Assembly (NCBI RefSeq): GCF_031457805.1
Contig: NZ_JAVDXI010000001.1
Span: 62,001-126,000 of the forward strand
Length of the DNA: 64,000 nt
DNA from: Caulobacter sp031457805
GTDB taxonomy: Bacteria; Pseudomonadota; Alphaproteobacteria; Caulobacterales; Caulobacteraceae
Reading direction: 5' to 3'
Position numbers and translations under genes: made by a program. Shown here one piece after another: positions 62,701 to 64,000 of the stretch (positions are counted from its first letter, which is position 1; each line of letters starts with the position of its first letter). Under the pieces are notes generated by a model. It saw nothing but the letters and a program-made list of their open reading frames with translations, did no database searches and was not told the origin of the DNA.

Positions 62701-64000
62701 CGAACGTCTCGGCCCTGAGCCAGACCCAGATCTCGGCGCTGAGCAGCACCCAAGTCCAGGCGCTTTCGACGACCCAGCTCAAGGGTCTGACAACGACTGA
62801 CATTGACGAGCTTTCGGCCACACAGGTCGGCGCGTTGTCGGCGGCGCAGATCACGGCCCTGGCCTCGACCCAGGTGCAGGAGCTGTCCACCACCCAGATC
62901 GGTGGCCTGTCCTCGACCCAGATCGGCGCGATCACGCCCACAAACTTCAGCCTGCTGGACGCCACCCAGTTCGGCGCTCTGACCTCGACGCAGCTCAAGG
63001 GTCTGACGAACAGCCAACTCGGCGCGCTCAACACCACGAACGTGGCCAATCTGGCCGACACTCAGGTGGCGGCGCTTTCGGCCAGCCAACTGGGCGCGCT
63101 GAACGCGACCAATTTCTCGGCGCTGAACGGCACGCAGGTGGCCGCGCTCACCGAGACGCAGATCAAGGGCGTGACGGCGACGCAGCTCAAGGGGCTGACG
63201 ACGACCGACGTCGCCGAACTGTCGAGCACTCAGGTGGCCGCGCTTTCGGCGGCGCAGATCGGCGCTCTGTCAACGACGAACGTCTCGGCGCTGGACGCCA
63301 CGCAGGTGGGCGCCCTGAACGTCACCCAGATCAAGGGGTTCACGGCGGACCAGATCAAGGGCCTGACGACGACCGACGTCGCCGAACTGGCCAACACCCA
63401 GATCGCCGCCTTGACGGCCGATCAGATCAAGAACCTGTCGGCCACCAACCTGTCCGCACTGGACGCGACCCAGACGGCCGCTCTGACCGTCACCCAGCTG
63501 AAGGGCTTGACGAACACCCAGTTGGCCGGCTTGACGACCACCGACATCAGCGACCTGGCCGATACGCAGATCGCCGCGCTGTCGTCGGCGCAGATCACGG
63601 CGCTGAACGTCGAGGACCTGACGACCACCCAGATCTCGGGCCTCAGCTCCACGGTGATCGGCGCCATCGGCCCGACCAAGTTCTCGGCCTGGGACGCCAC
63701 TCAGGTCTCCGCCCTGAACGCGACGCAACTCAAGGGCCTCACCACCAGCCAACTGACCGCGCTGACGACGACGGACATCGGTGAACTGGCCGACACCCAG
63801 GTGGCGGCCCTGACTGCGACCCAGCTGGGCGCGCTGTCGGCCACAGGCTTCTCGGCGCTGGACGCCACGCAGGTGGCGGCGCTGTCCAGCACCCAGATCA
63901 AGGGCCTCACCGCGACCCAGCTCAAGGGCCTGACCACCACAGATATCGGCCAGTTGGCCGACACTCAGGTGGCCGCCCTGACGGCGACCCAGCTTGGGGC
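59778..64000 (+). CDS. Giant octapeptide-repeat protein (3' partial)
   Basis: Open from the ATG at 59778 (AAGGA at 59766-59770, 7 bases upstream) to the window end, at least 1407 codons with no stop; the 3' end lies outside. After about 35 residues the protein is built almost wholly of 8-residue units: an aliphatic residue, two small or charged residues, Leu, then Ser/Thr, any residue, Thr, and Gln/Asp/Asn. No signal peptide or membrane segment is seen at the N-terminus, so export, if any, would use a C-terminal signal (type I secretion) or none. Ser/Thr-x-x-Gln/Asp before each aliphatic residue resembles a helix N-cap, hence an array of short helices is my structural guess; a beta solenoid is not excluded. 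No cysteine is seen. No family recognised. Confidence 0.9.
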   Translation, partial: MAISSLSAAQISALSVTAIQGLTTTDIQSLNGTQIAAISATGIGALADTQVAALSTTQVKALTATQIPKFATSVVFDVTQLTQLSTQQVSALTSTQLAALDTSHIAVLSATQLGALSATNFSGLDATQVGELNETQVKGLTASQIKGLTTTDIAELAGTQVAALSADRVAALSVTNLSALDATQVGALSTSQVAALSTTQLKGLTTTDIGELATTQVAALSAAQVGALSATNFSALSATQVGALSVTQVKGVTIDQIKGLTTTDIGELADTQVGALSTAQIGALATTQTQQLSTTQLAVLASTQVAALSATNFSALNATQVGSLTETQVKGLTVAQLAALTTTDVGELADTQIAALSATQLGAISATAFSALDATQVAALSTTQVKGLTTTQLKGLTTTDIGELADTQIGALATSQLAGVTATNISALDATQAAALSVTQIKGLTADQLKGLSTTDVGELADTQVAALSADQLKNLSATNVSALSQTQVSALTNTQVAGLTTTQLKGLSVTDIEELSATQVGALTTAQIGALASTQVQELSTTQIGGLSSAQVGALTPTNLSLLDATQLGALTSTQIKGLTNAQMSGLTTTNVSNLADTQVAALSSTQLGALTATGFSTLNSTQVTALSETQVKGLTATQLKGLTTTDIGELATTQLASLSTAQLGALTATNLSALDATQTAALTTTQIKGLTADQLKGLTTTDIGELADTQIAALTADQIKNLSATNVSALSQTQVAALNATQIKGLTTTQLQGLTTTDIGELADTQIAALATAQITALSLTNVKSLSTTQVGALSAAQLGSLSATNFSALDATQVGVLTETQVKGLSTAQLGGLTTTDIGELATTQLAALASTQIAALSATNFSALDATQTAALTTTQVKGLTATQLKGLSTTDVGDLADTQVAALSATQLGALTATGFSALNATQVAALSTTQVKGLTADQIKGLTTTDIGELADTQIAALSADQIKNLSATNVSALSQTQISALSSTQVQALSTTQLKGLTTTDIDELSATQVGALSAAQITALASTQVQELSTTQIGGLSSTQIGAITPTNFSLLDATQFGALTSTQLKGLTNSQLGALNTTNVANLADTQVAALSASQLGALNATNFSALNGTQVAALTETQIKGVTATQLKGLTTTDVAELSSTQVAALSAAQIGALSTTNVSALDATQVGALNVTQIKGFTADQIKGLTTTDVAELANTQIAALTADQIKNLSATNLSALDATQTAALTVTQLKGLTNTQLAGLTTTDISDLADTQIAALSSAQITALNVEDLTTTQISGLSSTVIGAIGPTKFSAWDATQVSALNATQLKGLTTSQLTALTTTDIGELADTQVAALTATQLGALSATGFSALDATQVAALSSTQIKGLTATQLKGLTTTDIGQLADTQVAALTATQLG
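60618..61361 (+). repeat. Third-order repeat unit 1 (31 octads)
   Basis: 744 bases, 248 residues. Begins with IGALATTQ and TQQLSTTQ; octad 15 ends TTD, octads 16 and 23 contain GELADTQ, octad 25 is KNLSATN-type and octad 26 is VSALSQTQ. These landmarks recur at the same octad numbers in the next units. Confidence 0.88.
61362..62105 (+). repeat. Third-order repeat unit 2 (31 octads)
   Basis: 744 bases. Begins with IGALASTQ and VQELSTTQ; octad 4 ends PTN, octads 15 and 22 end TTD, octad 25 is IKNLSATN, octad 26 is VSALSQTQ and octad 30 is IGELADTQ. Confidence 0.88.
62106..62849 (+). repeat. Third-order repeat unit 3 (31 octads)
   Basis: 744 bases. Begins with ITALSLTN and VKSLSTTQ; octad 8 ends TTD, octad 15 ends TTD, octad 23 is IGELADTQ, octad 25 IKNLSATN, octad 26 VSALSQTQ. 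Confidence 0.88.
62850..63593 (+). repeat. Third-order repeat unit 4 (31 octads)
   Basis: 744 bases. Begins with ITALASTQ and VQELSTTQ; octad 15 ends TTD, octad 25 IKNLSATN, but octad 26 is LSALDATQ instead of VSALSQTQ. A fifth unit begins at 63594 and carries a 3-residue deletion near 63606-63620 before running off the window. Confidence 0.88.

Noticed and set aside
60846..63089. A 747-codon open frame on the - strand opposite the octapeptide array, and several shorter ones of similar type
   Set aside because: They mirror the + strand repeats; their Gly/Arg/Gln-rich composition is that of an antisense shadow, with no start signals, and the + frame explains the DNA fully.
59778..64000. The repeat array as a CRISPR array or as TAL-effector repeats
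   Set aside because: There are no constant repeats with unique spacers, the DNA is coding, and the 8-residue period differs from the 34-residue TAL repeat despite the superficial LTxxQV similarity.

Overview
The window is high-GC DNA that looks like an alphaproteobacterium of the genus Caulobacter. The reasons are a 508-residue FtsZ with a long linker, a CtrA-type site (TTAA-N7-TTAA) and three GANTC sites upstream of ftsZ, two large TonB-dependent receptors, and many unusual start codons. The genus is my inference from these features, not the result of a search.

Bases 1-22.9 kb hold most of a division and cell wall (dcw) cluster, all on the + strand: ftsI (5' end outside the window), murE, murF, mraY, murD, ftsW, murG, murC, murB, ddl, ftsQ, ftsA, ftsZ. 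It is interrupted by a ClC-type channel, an HWE histidine kinase and a small HEAT-like gene (7.1-10.5 kb), a small secreted protein (12.9-13.4 kb) and an M28 peptidase (16.1-17.5 kb). Palindromic repeat elements of several families lie in its gaps, and one sits in frame inside murF.

22.9-34.5 kb: an M61 peptidase; a COG0523 GTPase behind two Zur-type operators; a CPBP membrane protease; a DUF1905 protein; an SPFH protein; then an Lrp-type regulator followed by a tyrosine/phenylalanine catabolic run (aminotransferase, hppD, hmgA, fahA, a small Rieske protein). No maleylacetoacetate isomerase gene is present here. A 16-bp motif shared by the regulator's promoter and the aminotransferase promoter looks like the regulator's operator.

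34.9-49.8 kb: a - strand set for periplasmic amine oxidation (Tat-exported flavin amine oxidase, c-type cytochrome, exported RidA); a GNAT enzyme; a TonB-dependent receptor; a WYL regulator; rlmJ; chrA; an HhH membrane protein; and a second TonB-dependent receptor followed by a sulfotransferase.

49.9-64 kb: a three-gene overlapping set (FAD oxidoreductase, GtrA, polytopic membrane protein) suited to envelope glycan work; a 55-residue membrane protein and a FucP-type sugar transporter diverging from one LacI-type operator; a dicarboxylate-type symporter; a Tat-exported GH3 beta-glucosidase; and, from 59778 to beyond the window end, a giant protein built of octapeptides. The octapeptides form a three-level hierarchy (24 bp, 168 bp and exactly 744 bp). 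This repeat protein is the most striking object in the window.
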